This document shows positions 43,861-52,504 of a DNA stretch of 64,000 nt, one piece after another. The first letter of the stretch is position 1. Each line of letters begins with the position of its first letter. The position numbers were made by a program, and so were the translations under genes. The stretch comes from SG8-30 sp963710135. GTDB lineage: Bacteria; Pseudomonadota; Gammaproteobacteria; Steroidobacterales; Steroidobacteraceae. Where the stretch lies: NCBI GenBank assembly GCA_963710135.1, contig CAVPYY010000002.1, positions 1 to 64,000 on the forward strand, read 5' to 3'. The notes under the pieces were generated by a model that did no database searches, was not told where the DNA came from, and saw only the letters and a list, made by a program, of their open reading frames with translations.

Positions 43861-46137
43861 ATGAGCGATCCTGCAATCGCCAGCGTGGTGCTGGCGCTGC
43901 TCGCGACCGTCCTGATCGGGGTGGTCATCGCGCAGCGGACGGCGATGAACCGCGCGGCCAGGATTGCCGAATCCATGGAGGATGCGGCGCGCGCGAGCTC
44001 GGCCGACTTCGACGCGTCCGAGTCCGCCGAGGGTTCCCTCGGCGATCGCTTTGCGCGCGCGGCGCGCGCCTACGCATCGGGCCGGACTGCCGAGTCGGGG
44101 CGCACGTTCCTGCGTGCGCTGGTGACCTCGGTGAACGAACCGGTGCTGGTTCACGGCGAGCGGATCGAGGCCGCCAATCCGGCCATGTGCGCACTGCTCG
44201 GTCGTGAACCCGCCGAGGTCCCGGGCAGTCAGCTCGCCAGCCTGGTTGCCCCGGAGTATGCGGGACTGGTCGCCGCCAATGTCGGTCGTCGGCTCGCCGG
44301 CCAGCCGGCCTCGGAGCTCACGGAAGTCGAGGTCGTCGACGCGCACGGACAGCTGTCCAGGCTCGAACTCCGCGGCACGACCTTCGATCTCGGCAGCGAG
44401 CGACTCATCCTGTTCACGGCCCTCGAGATGCTGCCGGCGCCGGCCGCGGGCGGCGGCTCCGCCAAGGGACTGCGGGCGCAGCTCACGCTGGATTCGCTCG
44501 GCGACGGTGTCGTGACCACCGACTTCCAGGGGCACATCGACTACATGAACCGCACCGCCGAGAAGCTGGTCGGCGTGACCCTGGCCGATGCGCTCGGCAA
44601 GCAGCTCACCGACCTGGTCCGCTTCGTCGACGAGCACGACAGAAGGGCGCTGCCGGATCCGGTGCGACACAGCCTGTCGCGGGCTGCGCGGGTCGGGCTC
44701 GGCCGCCGCGCGCTGATGATCACGCATGCCACGGCCGCCGAGTACAGCATCGAGCTGTCGGCAGCGCCGATGCGCGCGGAGCGTGGCGAGATCGCCGGCG
44801 TGGCGGTGGTGCTGCACGACGTAACCGACCTGCGCGGCTATACGCGGCAGATGTCGTACCAGGCCAGCCACGACGCGCTGACCGGTCTGGTGAATCGCCG
44901 CGAGTTCGAGCGCCGCCTCGCCGATGCGGTGGAGACCGCCCACGGCGGCGAAGCCGGGCACGTGCTGTGCTACCTGGATCTGGACCGCTTCAAGGCGGTC
45001 AACGACAGCTGCGGGCACGTGGCAGGCGACAACATGCTGCGCGAGGTCGCCGCGCTGCTGAAGGATGCCGTGCGCGATTCGGACACCGTGGGGCGCCTCG
45101 GCGGCGACGAGTTCGGCGTGCTGCTCATCGGCTGTCCGCTGGAGAAGGCCCAGCAGATCGGCGCCGACGTCTGCCGCGCCATCAACGACTACCGTTTCGT
45201 GTGGAAGGACCAGATCTTCAGCGTCGGCGTCAGCGTCGGGCTGGTCGAGGTCGGGCGCGAGAGCGGCGAGATCGAGGACGTGATGGCCGCGGCAGACTCC
45301 GCCTGCTACGTCGCCAAGCAGCGCAATGGCGGACAGGTGCACGTCTACTCGGCGCGCGACGAGGCGGTGGCCCGGCATTCGGGCGAGATCCAGTGGCTGC
45401 AGCGGCTGCAGGTCGCGCTGCGCGACGGCCGTTTCGAGCTGTTCGTGCAACCGATCATCGAGGCCTCGGCGAATGCCGGCAACGGTCCGGGAATGGAGGT
45501 CCTGCTCAGGCTGCGCGACGACAAGGGCGTCGCCGCCGTGCCGGCCGACTTCATGCAGGCGGCGGAGCGCTATCGCCTGATGTCCCTGGTCGATCGCTGG
45601 GTCGTGCAGACCGCGCTGGCCGCGCTCGCCAGCGGGGCGATCCGCTTGCCCGACAGCAAGAGCCTGGCCATCAACCTGTCGGGGCAGACGCTGGCGGATC
45701 CGGCGTTCCTGGAATTCGTCGTGGAAACGCTGGATCGCACCGGCGTGCGTCCGGCGCAGCTGTGTTTCGAACTCACCGAGAATTCGGTCGCCGCCAATCC
45801 GGAAATGTCGCGCCGCTTCATTGGCGTGCTGCACGGCATGGGCTGTCAGTTCGCGCTCGACGACTTCGGCAACGATCTCGGCGGGGTGACGCAGCTGCGC
45901 AACCTGTCGATGGACTTCCTCAAGATCGACGGTTCCTACCTGCAGAATCTGTCCAAGGACGCAGTCAACCAGGCGATCGTCGCCGGGATCGTGCGTCTCG
46001 CGCGGACTTTGAACTTCCGGCTGGTGGCGGAGCAGGTCGAAGACGAGGCGTCCCTTGCCGCGATCCGCGGCATGGGCATCGACTTCGCCCAGGGCTACAT
46101 AATCGGACGCCCCGAGCCGCTGCGCCCGGCCGCCTGA
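43861..46137 (+). CDS. Membrane-bound PAS-GGDEF-EAL c-di-GMP protein
   Basis: The product is 758 residues: one N-terminal transmembrane helix (SVVLALLATVLIGVVIA), two PAS-like domains (about residues 80-190 and 205-325), then GGDEF and EAL domains. GGDEF is intact (Gly414-Phe418) with the inhibitory I-site RDSD five residues before it. In the EAL domain the signature is EVL at Glu546, and other catalytic positions are kept (FELTEN, ALDDFGND, KIDGSYLQ, VAEQVE). Both synthesis and breakdown of c-di-GMP are possible. The gene is divergent from pcm; the 219-base gap holds no other gene. Confidence 0.92.
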   Translation: MSDPAIASVVLALLATVLIGVVIAQRTAMNRAARIAESMEDAARASSADFDASESAEGSLGDRFARAARAYASGRTAESGRTFLRALVTSVNEPVLVHGERIEAANPAMCALLGREPAEVPGSQLASLVAPEYAGLVAANVGRRLAGQPASELTEVEVVDAHGQLSRLELRGTTFDLGSERLILFTALEMLPAPAAGGGSAKGLRAQLTLDSLGDGVVTTDFQGHIDYMNRTAEKLVGVTLADALGKQLTDLVRFVDEHDRRALPDPVRHSLSRAARVGLGRRALMITHATAAEYSIELSAAPMRAERGEIAGVAVVLHDVTDLRGYTRQMSYQASHDALTGLVNRREFERRLADAVETAHGGEAGHVLCYLDLDRFKAVNDSCGHVAGDNMLREVAALLKDAVRDSDTVGRLGGDEFGVLLIGCPLEKAQQIGADVCRAINDYRFVWKDQIFSVGVSVGLVEVGRESGEIEDVMAAADSACYVAKQRNGGQVHVYSARDEAVARHSGEIQWLQRLQVALRDGRFELFVQPIIEASANAGNGPGMEVLLRLRDDKGVAAVPADFMQAAERYRLMSLVDRWVVQTALAALASGAIRLPDSKSLAINLSGQTLADPAFLEFVVETLDRTGVRPAQLCFELTENSVAANPEMSRRFIGVLHGMGCQFALDDFGNDLGGVTQLRNLSMDFLKIDGSYLQNLSKDAVNQAIVAGIVRLARTLNFRLVAEQVEDEASLAAIRGMGIDFAQGYIIGRPEPLRPAA

Positions 46138-46244
46138 CGGCGTCGTGACGCGCCCGCCCGGCGCGTCCGATTGTGACGCACGGCGTCACCCGGCCCCGCG
46201 GCATCACCGGCCCAACTGGCTGATTTTAATGATATTGCTCTTGC

Positions 46245-46260
46245 TGGCACGCCGCTTGCT
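46245..46260 (+). promoter_or_regulatory. Sigma54 promoter upstream of the 80-residue protein gene
   Basis: TGGCACG-CCGC-TTGCT matches the sigma54 consensus TGGCACG-N4-TTGCW at every defined position. GG and GC sit at -24 and -12. Predicted transcription starts near 46272, about 30 bases before the ATG at 46302. An AT-rich stretch (GATTTTAATGATATT) lies just upstream. No enhancer-binding-protein gene is in the window. Confidence 0.85.
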
Positions 46261-46301
46261 GTAACAGCGTTACAGAAGCTGATCACGCGGCGGAGAGTGC
46301 C

Positions 46302-46544
46302 ATGTCCGACCACGAACAACTCGCAGTGCTGGTTGCCGTCTACGACGACGACGGCGTCGAACATCCCACGGTCGTGGTGCGCGACTTCAGCGGCAATGTC
46401 AGCGTCGAAGAGCTACCGCTGGACGATACGGGGGTGCGGCGGGCCATGCGCGCCCTGCAGCTGCGCCGCGGCCGTCCGATCATCGATCCCGAGTCGCGCG
46501 AAGTGATGGGGTATGAGCTGGAGCGCGTCGTCACGCATCACTGA
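46302..46544 (+). CDS. Small acidic protein under a sigma54 promoter
   Basis: The product is 80 residues with GGAGAG before the ATG. Sequence features are LAVLVAVYDDDGVEHPTVVV, LPLDDTGVRRAMRALQLRRG and a C-terminal VMGYELERVVTHH. No signal peptide, membrane segment, metal site or known motif is visible; I do not recognise the family. It follows the GGDEF-EAL gene on the same strand but has its own sigma54 promoter. The last 7 bases overlap convergently with the adenosine deaminase gene. Confidence 0.7.
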   Translation: MSDHEQLAVLVAVYDDDGVEHPTVVVRDFSGNVSVEELPLDDTGVRRAMRALQLRRGRPIIDPESREVMGYELERVVTHH

Positions 46545-47776
46545 ATGCGGCCGCTGCGGCGCTCGAAATCCGCCACGACCGAGTCGTAGTAGTCGATCAC
46601 CTGGCGCACGTACTGGCGCTTGCGCTGGTAGCTGCCGGGAAAGAAGCTGCGCTTGAACCCGTAAATGATGATCGACTTGACGTCGGCGCGCGTCAGGCCG
46701 AGGTGGCGCACCGCCAGATCCAGCTCGTTGGTCACGGTGGTATTGCTGACCAGGCGGTTGTCGGTGCAGATCGTCGTCGACAGCCGGTGCGCGCGCAGCA
46801 CGCTGAAGGTGTGATCCTCGAGCCGCTCGAGTTGCGGGTTGGTCTGCAGGTTGCTGGTCAGGCACACCTCGAGCGTGATGCGCCGGTCGGCGATGTAGTT
46901 GCCCAGCCGCTCGACGTAGTCCAGCGGATCGTCGATGCCCGGGTCGCTGATGGCGTCCGGCTGCAGCAGATAGGTGCCGTGGCCGATGCGGTCCGCGTGC
47001 AGGTCGGTGATCGCCTGGAAGATCGATTCCGGCCCGTAGGCCTCGCCGGCGTGAACCGTCTTCTTCAGGAAGTGCCGGTGCGCATGATCGTAGGCCGCGC
47101 GATGATCGCCCGCCGGGTAGCCGGCCTCCTCGCCGGCCAGATCGAAGCCCACCACCTGCAGGCCGAGCTGGTCGCGCGCGATGACGGCGGCGCGGGCGAG
47201 CTCCAGTGAGGCCATGGCATAGACGTGCTTGGGCCGCGCATACGGGTGCGCCGCGAACAGCGTCCCGTAGTAGTGGCTGAACGCGCCGGTGAACATGCGC
47301 ATGGCGCAGCAGATGATGCCGTATTCGAATGGCGGCTCGGTGCCGGCCAGGATCGCAGGGCGGCGGTTGAAGGTGTCGCGGGCGCGGCGCAGGCCGCTGT
47401 CGACGGCGGCGATCACCTGCAGCGTGTCGAGTCCGGGATGGACGTGCAGCTGCGGCGCAAAGCGAACCTCGAGGTAGCGCACACCCTCCGCCTGGTTGTC
47501 CTCGGCCAGCTCGAGCGCGACGCGTTCGATCGCCGCGGCGGTCTGCATCACTGCGACCGTGTACTGGAAGCCGGTGAGGTACTCGCCGAGACTCGCGTAA
47601 CGCTCCTTGAAGACCCGCTCGCGCAGACCGCCCTCGGTCGTGCTGGGCAGCGCGACAGTCTGCTCGCGCGCCAGCTCGATCAGGGTGGGTAGCCGCAGCG
47701 AGCCGTCCAGGTGTACGTGCAGGTCCGTCTTCGGCAGCGCTGCGAGCAGGGCCGGGTCGATGTGATCGGTTGGCAA
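46538..47776 (-). CDS. Adenosine deaminase family protein
   Basis: The product is 412 residues. Zinc ligands are in LPKTDLHVHLDGSL, the catalytic Glu in KKTVHAGEAYGPES, and RIGHGTYLLQ and TTICTDNRLVSNTT complete the ADA active site. It deaminates adenosine or a related purine nucleoside to the inosine form. The length exceeds E. coli Add (333), with extra sequence around LFAAHPYARPKHVYAM. A more distant 6-aminodeoxyfutalosine deaminase-like role cannot be excluded. The gene is not close to nucleoside transporters. Confidence 0.85.
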   Translation of the reverse strand: MPTDHIDPALLAALPKTDLHVHLDGSLRLPTLIELAREQTVALPSTTEGGLRERVFKERYASLGEYLTGFQYTVAVMQTAAAIERVALELAEDNQAEGVRYLEVRFAPQLHVHPGLDTLQVIAAVDSGLRRARDTFNRRPAILAGTEPPFEYGIICCAMRMFTGAFSHYYGTLFAAHPYARPKHVYAMASLELARAAVIARDQLGLQVVGFDLAGEEAGYPAGDHRAAYDHAHRHFLKKTVHAGEAYGPESIFQAITDLHADRIGHGTYLLQPDAISDPGIDDPLDYVERLGNYIADRRITLEVCLTSNLQTNPQLERLEDHTFSVLRAHRLSTTICTDNRLVSNTTVTNELDLAVRHLGLTRADVKSIIIYGFKRSFFPGSYQRKRQYVRQVIDYYDSVVADFERRSGRIQ

Positions 47777-47832
47777 GGGTCGGTCTCTCGATGGGGTGCC
47801 GGGGAGGATAACCGGAAGCGCGTGATCGGGCT

Positions 47833-48678
47833 TCAGCTATCGGGACTGTCCGGCCAGACGGCAACGAACTCCCGATGCGCCTGGACCGGATCATCGGCGG
47901 TCGCCGCCGGCATGGCCAGCTGGCGCGGCCGGTAGCCCGACAGCACCTGCAGGACCTTGACCTCGCGCCCCGCCAGGCTGAAGGCGACCCGCCAGTCCTT
48001 GACTGCCAGGCGATATCCGCCGGCGGTGCTGCGGATCCGCCGGTAGGGATGCGGCTGCGGGCCGACCGCGAGCGTCGACAGTACTCGCTGGCGCAGGTCG
48101 AGCCCGGTGCGCTGCTCGATCCAGGCCGCCTGCGCGGCGGCCAGCGCATCGAACTCGACCTGGTACGGTGCGACCGGATCCGCGGGCGCGCCGGCGCGCG
48201 CTGGCTGCGCGTCGTCCAGCCAGCCGCTGCGCACGCCCGGGTGCGCGTCCGAGTAGGGGACGTACGGCTTGATGTCGAGCACGGGCGTGCCGTCGAGGAT
48301 GTCCACCTCGCCGAGATGCAGCGTCAGGTTGTCCACGCCGAGGAGCCGCACGGCGGAGATGCCAACGGGATTCGGGCGATGCGGCGAACGCGTGGCGAAC
48401 ACGCCCTTGCGGCCGGTGGTACTGCGCGGCGGCAGCACCTTGGGCCGCCACGACGGGTTGAGGTGAAACCAGAAGACCACCCAGATCATCTCCCAGCCCT
48501 CGAGATCATCGAGCGCGTGCTCGAAGTTGCGCTTCGCAAAGAGCTCGATGCGCGCGCTGCCGGCCTGGCCCGCGGCCGGTTGTCGAGGGGCGTCCACCCG
48601 CGTGCCCAGGGCGCTGTACAGCGTGCCGATGGGTTCGAGAATCAGCCGTGTTCCGGCGGTGCCGTCCTGTGGGGTCAC
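47833..48678 (-). CDS. trmO: tRNA (m6t6A37) methyltransferase TrmO
   Basis: The product is 281 residues. TrmO (TsaA/YaeB) N6-methylates t6A37 in tRNA-Thr using SAM. The N-terminal VirR/TsaA fold includes LEPIGTLYSALGTRVDAPRQ, FEHALDDLEGWEMIWVVFWFH, the SAM-site block VFATRSPHRPNPVGISAVRLL and LDGTPVLDIKPYVPYSD. The C-terminal domain is also present (RQRVLSTLAVGPQPHPYRR), as in the E. coli two-domain form. It is divergent from the four-gene operon downstream. Confidence 0.94.
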   Translation of the reverse strand: MTPQDGTAGTRLILEPIGTLYSALGTRVDAPRQPAAGQAGSARIELFAKRNFEHALDDLEGWEMIWVVFWFHLNPSWRPKVLPPRSTTGRKGVFATRSPHRPNPVGISAVRLLGVDNLTLHLGEVDILDGTPVLDIKPYVPYSDAHPGVRSGWLDDAQPARAGAPADPVAPYQVEFDALAAAQAAWIEQRTGLDLRQRVLSTLAVGPQPHPYRRIRSTAGGYRLAVKDWRVAFSLAGREVKVLQVLSGYRPRQLAMPAATADDPVQAHREFVAVWPDSPDS

Positions 48679-48806
48679 GCCGCGATTCTACGCCCGGGCC
48701 CGGCACGGCGCCCCGCTGCGCCGGGCACGGCCAGTCCTTGCCGCTGCGGCGCATTACCTTGAGAATGAAACCCGCGATCACCCTGGTCGTCTGATGGACT
48801 CCGCGT

Positions 48807-49673
48807 ATGACTCCTTTCGCTATCGCCGGCGTGCAGATGCACGTGCCTGCGTTCCGTTCCAATCTCGAGGCGGTGCTGCACCGGCTCGACATCCTTATGG
48901 CCAGGTTTCCCTGGGTGAACATGGTGCTGTTCAGCGAGCTCGCGCTGTGCGGCCCTGTGCACAGCCACCCGGTACCGCTGCCGGGACCCGAGGAAGAGGC
49001 GCTGGCGCGCGCCGCGGCGAAGCATCGGATCTGGCTGATTCCCGGCTCGATATTCGAACGCGCGCCGGATGGATTGATCTACAACACCGCGCCGGTCATC
49101 GCGCCAGACGGGAGCGTCATTACCCGTTACCGCAAGATGGTGCCGTTCAGGCCCTACGAGGCGGGTGTCGCGGCCGGCACCGAGTTCTGCGTATTCGACG
49201 TTCCGTCCGTGGGCCGTTTCGGCCTGTCGATCTGCTATGACATGTGGCTGCCGGAAACCACCCGGACGCTCACCTCGATGGGCGCCGAAGTGTTGCTGCA
49301 TCCCGTGCTGACCGGCACCATCGACCGCTCCGTAGAGACGGCCATCGCGCGTGCGACCGCGGCGCAGTTCCAGTGCTACGTGTTCGACATCAACGGCCTC
49401 GGCCCGGGCGGCTTCGGGCGTTCGACGGTGGTCGATCCGTCGGGTGTGGTGCTGTACCAGGCCGGTGGCGCCGACGAGACGATTCCTATCGAGATCGATC
49501 TCGAATTGGTGCGGCGCCAGCGCGAAAGAGGCCTGCATGGAGGCCTGGGGCAGACACTGAAGAGCTTCCGGGACCGGGAATTCCGCCTTTCCGTGTATGA
49601 TGGTTCGAGTGAATCCGCCGCTTATCTCAATACACTCGGGCCGTTGGAGATGCCGAAGAAGCCCGGCAGTTAG
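48807..49673 (+). CDS. Nitrilase-superfamily carbon-nitrogen hydrolase
   Basis: The product is 288 residues. The catalytic triad is Glu44 (VLFSELAL), Lys110 (ITRYRKMVPF) and Cys143 (GLSICYDMW). The fold hydrolyses or forms amide bonds through a cysteine thioester. Relatives include N-carbamoylputrescine amidase and aliphatic amidases. It is the first gene of an operon with a PLP decarboxylase (30 bases), an ATP-grasp protein (35 bases) and a C45-type hydrolase (27 bases). Short gaps and shared strand argue for one pathway. Substrate unknown. Confidence 0.9.
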   Translation: MTPFAIAGVQMHVPAFRSNLEAVLHRLDILMARFPWVNMVLFSELALCGPVHSHPVPLPGPEEEALARAAAKHRIWLIPGSIFERAPDGLIYNTAPVIAPDGSVITRYRKMVPFRPYEAGVAAGTEFCVFDVPSVGRFGLSICYDMWLPETTRTLTSMGAEVLLHPVLTGTIDRSVETAIARATAAQFQCYVFDINGLGPGGFGRSTVVDPSGVVLYQAGGADETIPIEIDLELVRRQRERGLHGGLGQTLKSFRDREFRLSVYDGSSESAAYLNTLGPLEMPKKPGS

Positions 49674-49703
49674 CGCGCCGGGCGCCGGTCGGGGAGCAGG
49701 ATC

Positions 49704-52469
49704 GTGAACGACACGACTCCCGAAAAGCACCGCAGTACGCTGACCGAGTACTACAGCGCCTCGCAGCTCAGAAGCGACCGCTGGACCAGCCTGAAGGCCG
49801 CCTGCGCGCGCCTCGCCGCCGCCCCGGAGAGCGAACGGGCCGTGCTGGAGGGGCGGGCGCGCTCACTGCTCGCCGCACTCGAGCCCATCGAGTTTTATTG
49901 GGCTTTCCCGAGTCGCGCGGTCTGGCAGTCGTTGTGGGAAATGCTGGAGCGGCGGCGTTACGACGAACTGTCGCGCAATGTCTCGCTGATCGTGCGCGCA
50001 CTGGTCAGCGGTTCGTTCCGCCGGCGCAAGGACCGTGGCGGCGAGCACGACGACGACCACGCGGCGCTCGAGGAAGAGCTCGGCGAGGAACGCGCGGACG
50101 ACGCCAGCGCGCCCCCGTATTTCGAGGTCCTGATCGTGGATTCGCTGTCGCCCTCGCAGGAGGACGCACAGCGCCGCGCGCTGCGCAAGGCGCGCCGCCC
50201 GGACGACCGCTTCGTGTACGAGCCGGTGTTCGTGCCGAGCCTGGAAGATGCGCTGATCGGCGCGCTGTTCAACTTCAACATCCAGAGCGTGGTCATACGC
50301 CCGGGATTGCAGCTCAAGTCGCGCAACGAGATTCCCTTCCTGCGCCGCTATCTCCGCCGCATCGGCAATCGGGATCTCGACAGCTACGACCCCGATACCT
50401 GGGAAATCGAGCTGTGCCGGCTGATTCACCAGATCCGGCCGGAAATCGACATCTACCTGGTGACGGATGAGTCGGTCGAGGCGATCGCGGGCCTGGAACT
50501 GCGGGGCTGCCGCCGCGTGTTCTACAACCAGGACGATTTCCTCGAGCTGCACGTCAACATCCTGCGCGGTGTCGACTCGCGCTACGAGACGCCCTTCTTC
50601 AATGCGCTGAAGCAGTACTCCCGCCGCCCGACGGGCGTGTTCCACGCGCTGCCGATCAGCCGCGGCAAGTCCATCGCCCGCTCCCACTGGATCGGCGATA
50701 TGCTGGACTTCTACGGCATCAACGTCTTTCTCGCCGAGACTTCCGCGACTTCTGGTGGCCTCGACTCCCTGCTGGCGCCCACCGGGGTCCTGAAGCGCGC
50801 GCAGGAGTACGCCGCCCGGGCCTTCGGCGCGGATCGCACCTATTTCGCGACCAACGGCACCTCGACCTGCAACAAGATCGTGGTGCAGGCCATCGTTCGA
50901 CCCGGCGACATCGTGCTGGTCGACCGCGACTGCCACAAGTCGCACCACTACGGCATGGTGCTGGCCGGCGCGCAGGTGGTGTATCTCGACAGCTATCCGT
51001 TGAATGAGTACTCGATGTACGGCGCGGTGCCGCTCACCGAAATCAAGCATCGCCTGCTGGAGCTGAAGGCGGCGGGCAAGCTCGACCGGGTGCGCATGCT
51101 GCTGCTGACCAACTGCACCTTCGATGGCGTCGTCTACAACGTCGAGCGGGTCATGGAGGAATGCCTGGCGATCAAGCCCGACCTGGTGTTCCTGTGGGAC
51201 GAGGCCTGGTTCGCGTTTGCGCGCTTCGGCACGATCTATCGCCAGCGCACGGCCATGCACTGCGCCGAGCTGCTGCGCGATCGCTACCGCACGCCGGAGT
51301 ACCGCGCACGCTACGAGGCGCAGCAGGAGGCGTTGCGTGACACCGGTGTCGAACAGCTCGCCAGGACCCCGTTGCTGCCCGACCCGGACAAGGTCCGGAT
51401 CCGGGTGTACGCCACGCAGTCGACGCACAAGACGCTGACCTCGCTCAGGCAGGGATCGATGATTCACGTGCGGGACCAGGACTTCAAGGGCGAGGTCGCG
51501 CAGGCCTTCCACGAGGCCTACATGACCCACACTTCGACCTCGCCGAACTACCAGATCCTGGCCTCGCTGGACCTGGGGCGGCGACAGGTCGAGCTGGAGG
51601 GGCTCGAGCTGGTGCAGAAGCAGGTCGAGACGGCGATGGCGGTGCGCAAGACCGTCAACTCGCACCCGCTGATCAGCAAGTATTTCCGGGTGCTGAACGT
51701 GCGGGACATGATTCCCGCCAAGTACCGCCCTTCCGGCGTCGACTCCTACCTCGACAACGAGGGCGCCTGGAGCGAGATGTGGGACGCCTGGTCCGAGGAC
51801 GAGTTCGCGATCGATCCGTCGCGCATCACGCTCGCGGTCGGCGGCACGGGTTACGACGGCGACACGTTCAAGACCGCGGTGCTGATGGACCGCCACGGCA
51901 TCCAGGTCAACAAGACCTCGCGCAATACCGTGCTGTTGATGACCAACATCGGCACGACGCGTTCTTCCATCGCCTATCTCATCGAGGTGCTGGTGGACAT
52001 CGCGCGCGAACTGGACGAGCGGCTCGACGACGCGGGCGGCATGGAGCGGCGCGCCTTCGACAACAAGGTCCGCTCGCTGATGCAGGAATTGCCGCCGTTG
52101 CCTGACTTCAGCTGCTTCCACCCGGCGTTCTGCGCCCAGGACGGCAGCAAGACGACCGAGGGAGATATCCGTTCCGCGTTCTTCCTGGCTTACGACGAGG
52201 CGAAATGCGAGTACTTCTCTCTCAGTGACGGCAGCATGGAGCAGGCCATGGCGGCGGGACGCGAACTGGTGTCCACCTCGTTCATCATCCCTTATCCGCC
52301 GGGATTCCCGATCCTGGTGCCCGGCCAGGTGATCTCCAGCGGGATCCTGGCCTTCATGCGCGCCCTCGACGTCAAGGAGATTCACGGCTACCAGCCGGAA
52401 CTCGGCCTGCGCGTCTTCACACAAGCGGCGCTCGATTCCCTCGTTGCCGGCAGGCCAGCCGCAGCCTGA
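49704..52469 (+). CDS. Orn/Lys/Arg decarboxylase family PLP enzyme
   Basis: The product is 921 residues from a GTG at 49704 behind GGGGAGCAGG. It shows the fold-type I decarboxylase plan: an N-terminal receiver-like wing (about residues 140-260), PLP domain motifs FLAETSATSGGLDSLLAPTG, RTYFATNGTSTCNKIVVQA and VDRDCHKSHHYG, and the Schiff-base lysine Lys576 in STHKTLTSLRQGS. The C-terminus has PYPPGFPILVPGQVIS. Basic amino-acid decarboxylases of this family have 700-750 residues. The 150-170 extra residues are mostly at the N-terminus and around 520-570. It probably supplies an amine to the operon's pathway; the substrate is not known. Confidence 0.88.
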   Translation: MNDTTPEKHRSTLTEYYSASQLRSDRWTSLKAACARLAAAPESERAVLEGRARSLLAALEPIEFYWAFPSRAVWQSLWEMLERRRYDELSRNVSLIVRALVSGSFRRRKDRGGEHDDDHAALEEELGEERADDASAPPYFEVLIVDSLSPSQEDAQRRALRKARRPDDRFVYEPVFVPSLEDALIGALFNFNIQSVVIRPGLQLKSRNEIPFLRRYLRRIGNRDLDSYDPDTWEIELCRLIHQIRPEIDIYLVTDESVEAIAGLELRGCRRVFYNQDDFLELHVNILRGVDSRYETPFFNALKQYSRRPTGVFHALPISRGKSIARSHWIGDMLDFYGINVFLAETSATSGGLDSLLAPTGVLKRAQEYAARAFGADRTYFATNGTSTCNKIVVQAIVRPGDIVLVDRDCHKSHHYGMVLAGAQVVYLDSYPLNEYSMYGAVPLTEIKHRLLELKAAGKLDRVRMLLLTNCTFDGVVYNVERVMEECLAIKPDLVFLWDEAWFAFARFGTIYRQRTAMHCAELLRDRYRTPEYRARYEAQQEALRDTGVEQLARTPLLPDPDKVRIRVYATQSTHKTLTSLRQGSMIHVRDQDFKGEVAQAFHEAYMTHTSTSPNYQILASLDLGRRQVELEGLELVQKQVETAMAVRKTVNSHPLISKYFRVLNVRDMIPAKYRPSGVDSYLDNEGAWSEMWDAWSEDEFAIDPSRITLAVGGTGYDGDTFKTAVLMDRHGIQVNKTSRNTVLLMTNIGTTRSSIAYLIEVLVDIARELDERLDDAGGMERRAFDNKVRSLMQELPPLPDFSCFHPAFCAQDGSKTTEGDIRSAFFLAYDEAKCEYFSLSDGSMEQAMAAGRELVSTSFIIPYPPGFPILVPGQVISSGILAFMRALDVKEIHGYQPELGLRVFTQAALDSLVAGRPAAA

Positions 52470-52504
52470 GCACGAGCGGGTCTGGACGATCAGGAGACCG
52501 ATTC

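Noticed and set aside
46302..47776. Toxin-antitoxin pair at the small protein and adenosine deaminase genes
   Set aside because: The genes are convergent, not an operon, and the neighbour is a clear nucleoside deaminase.
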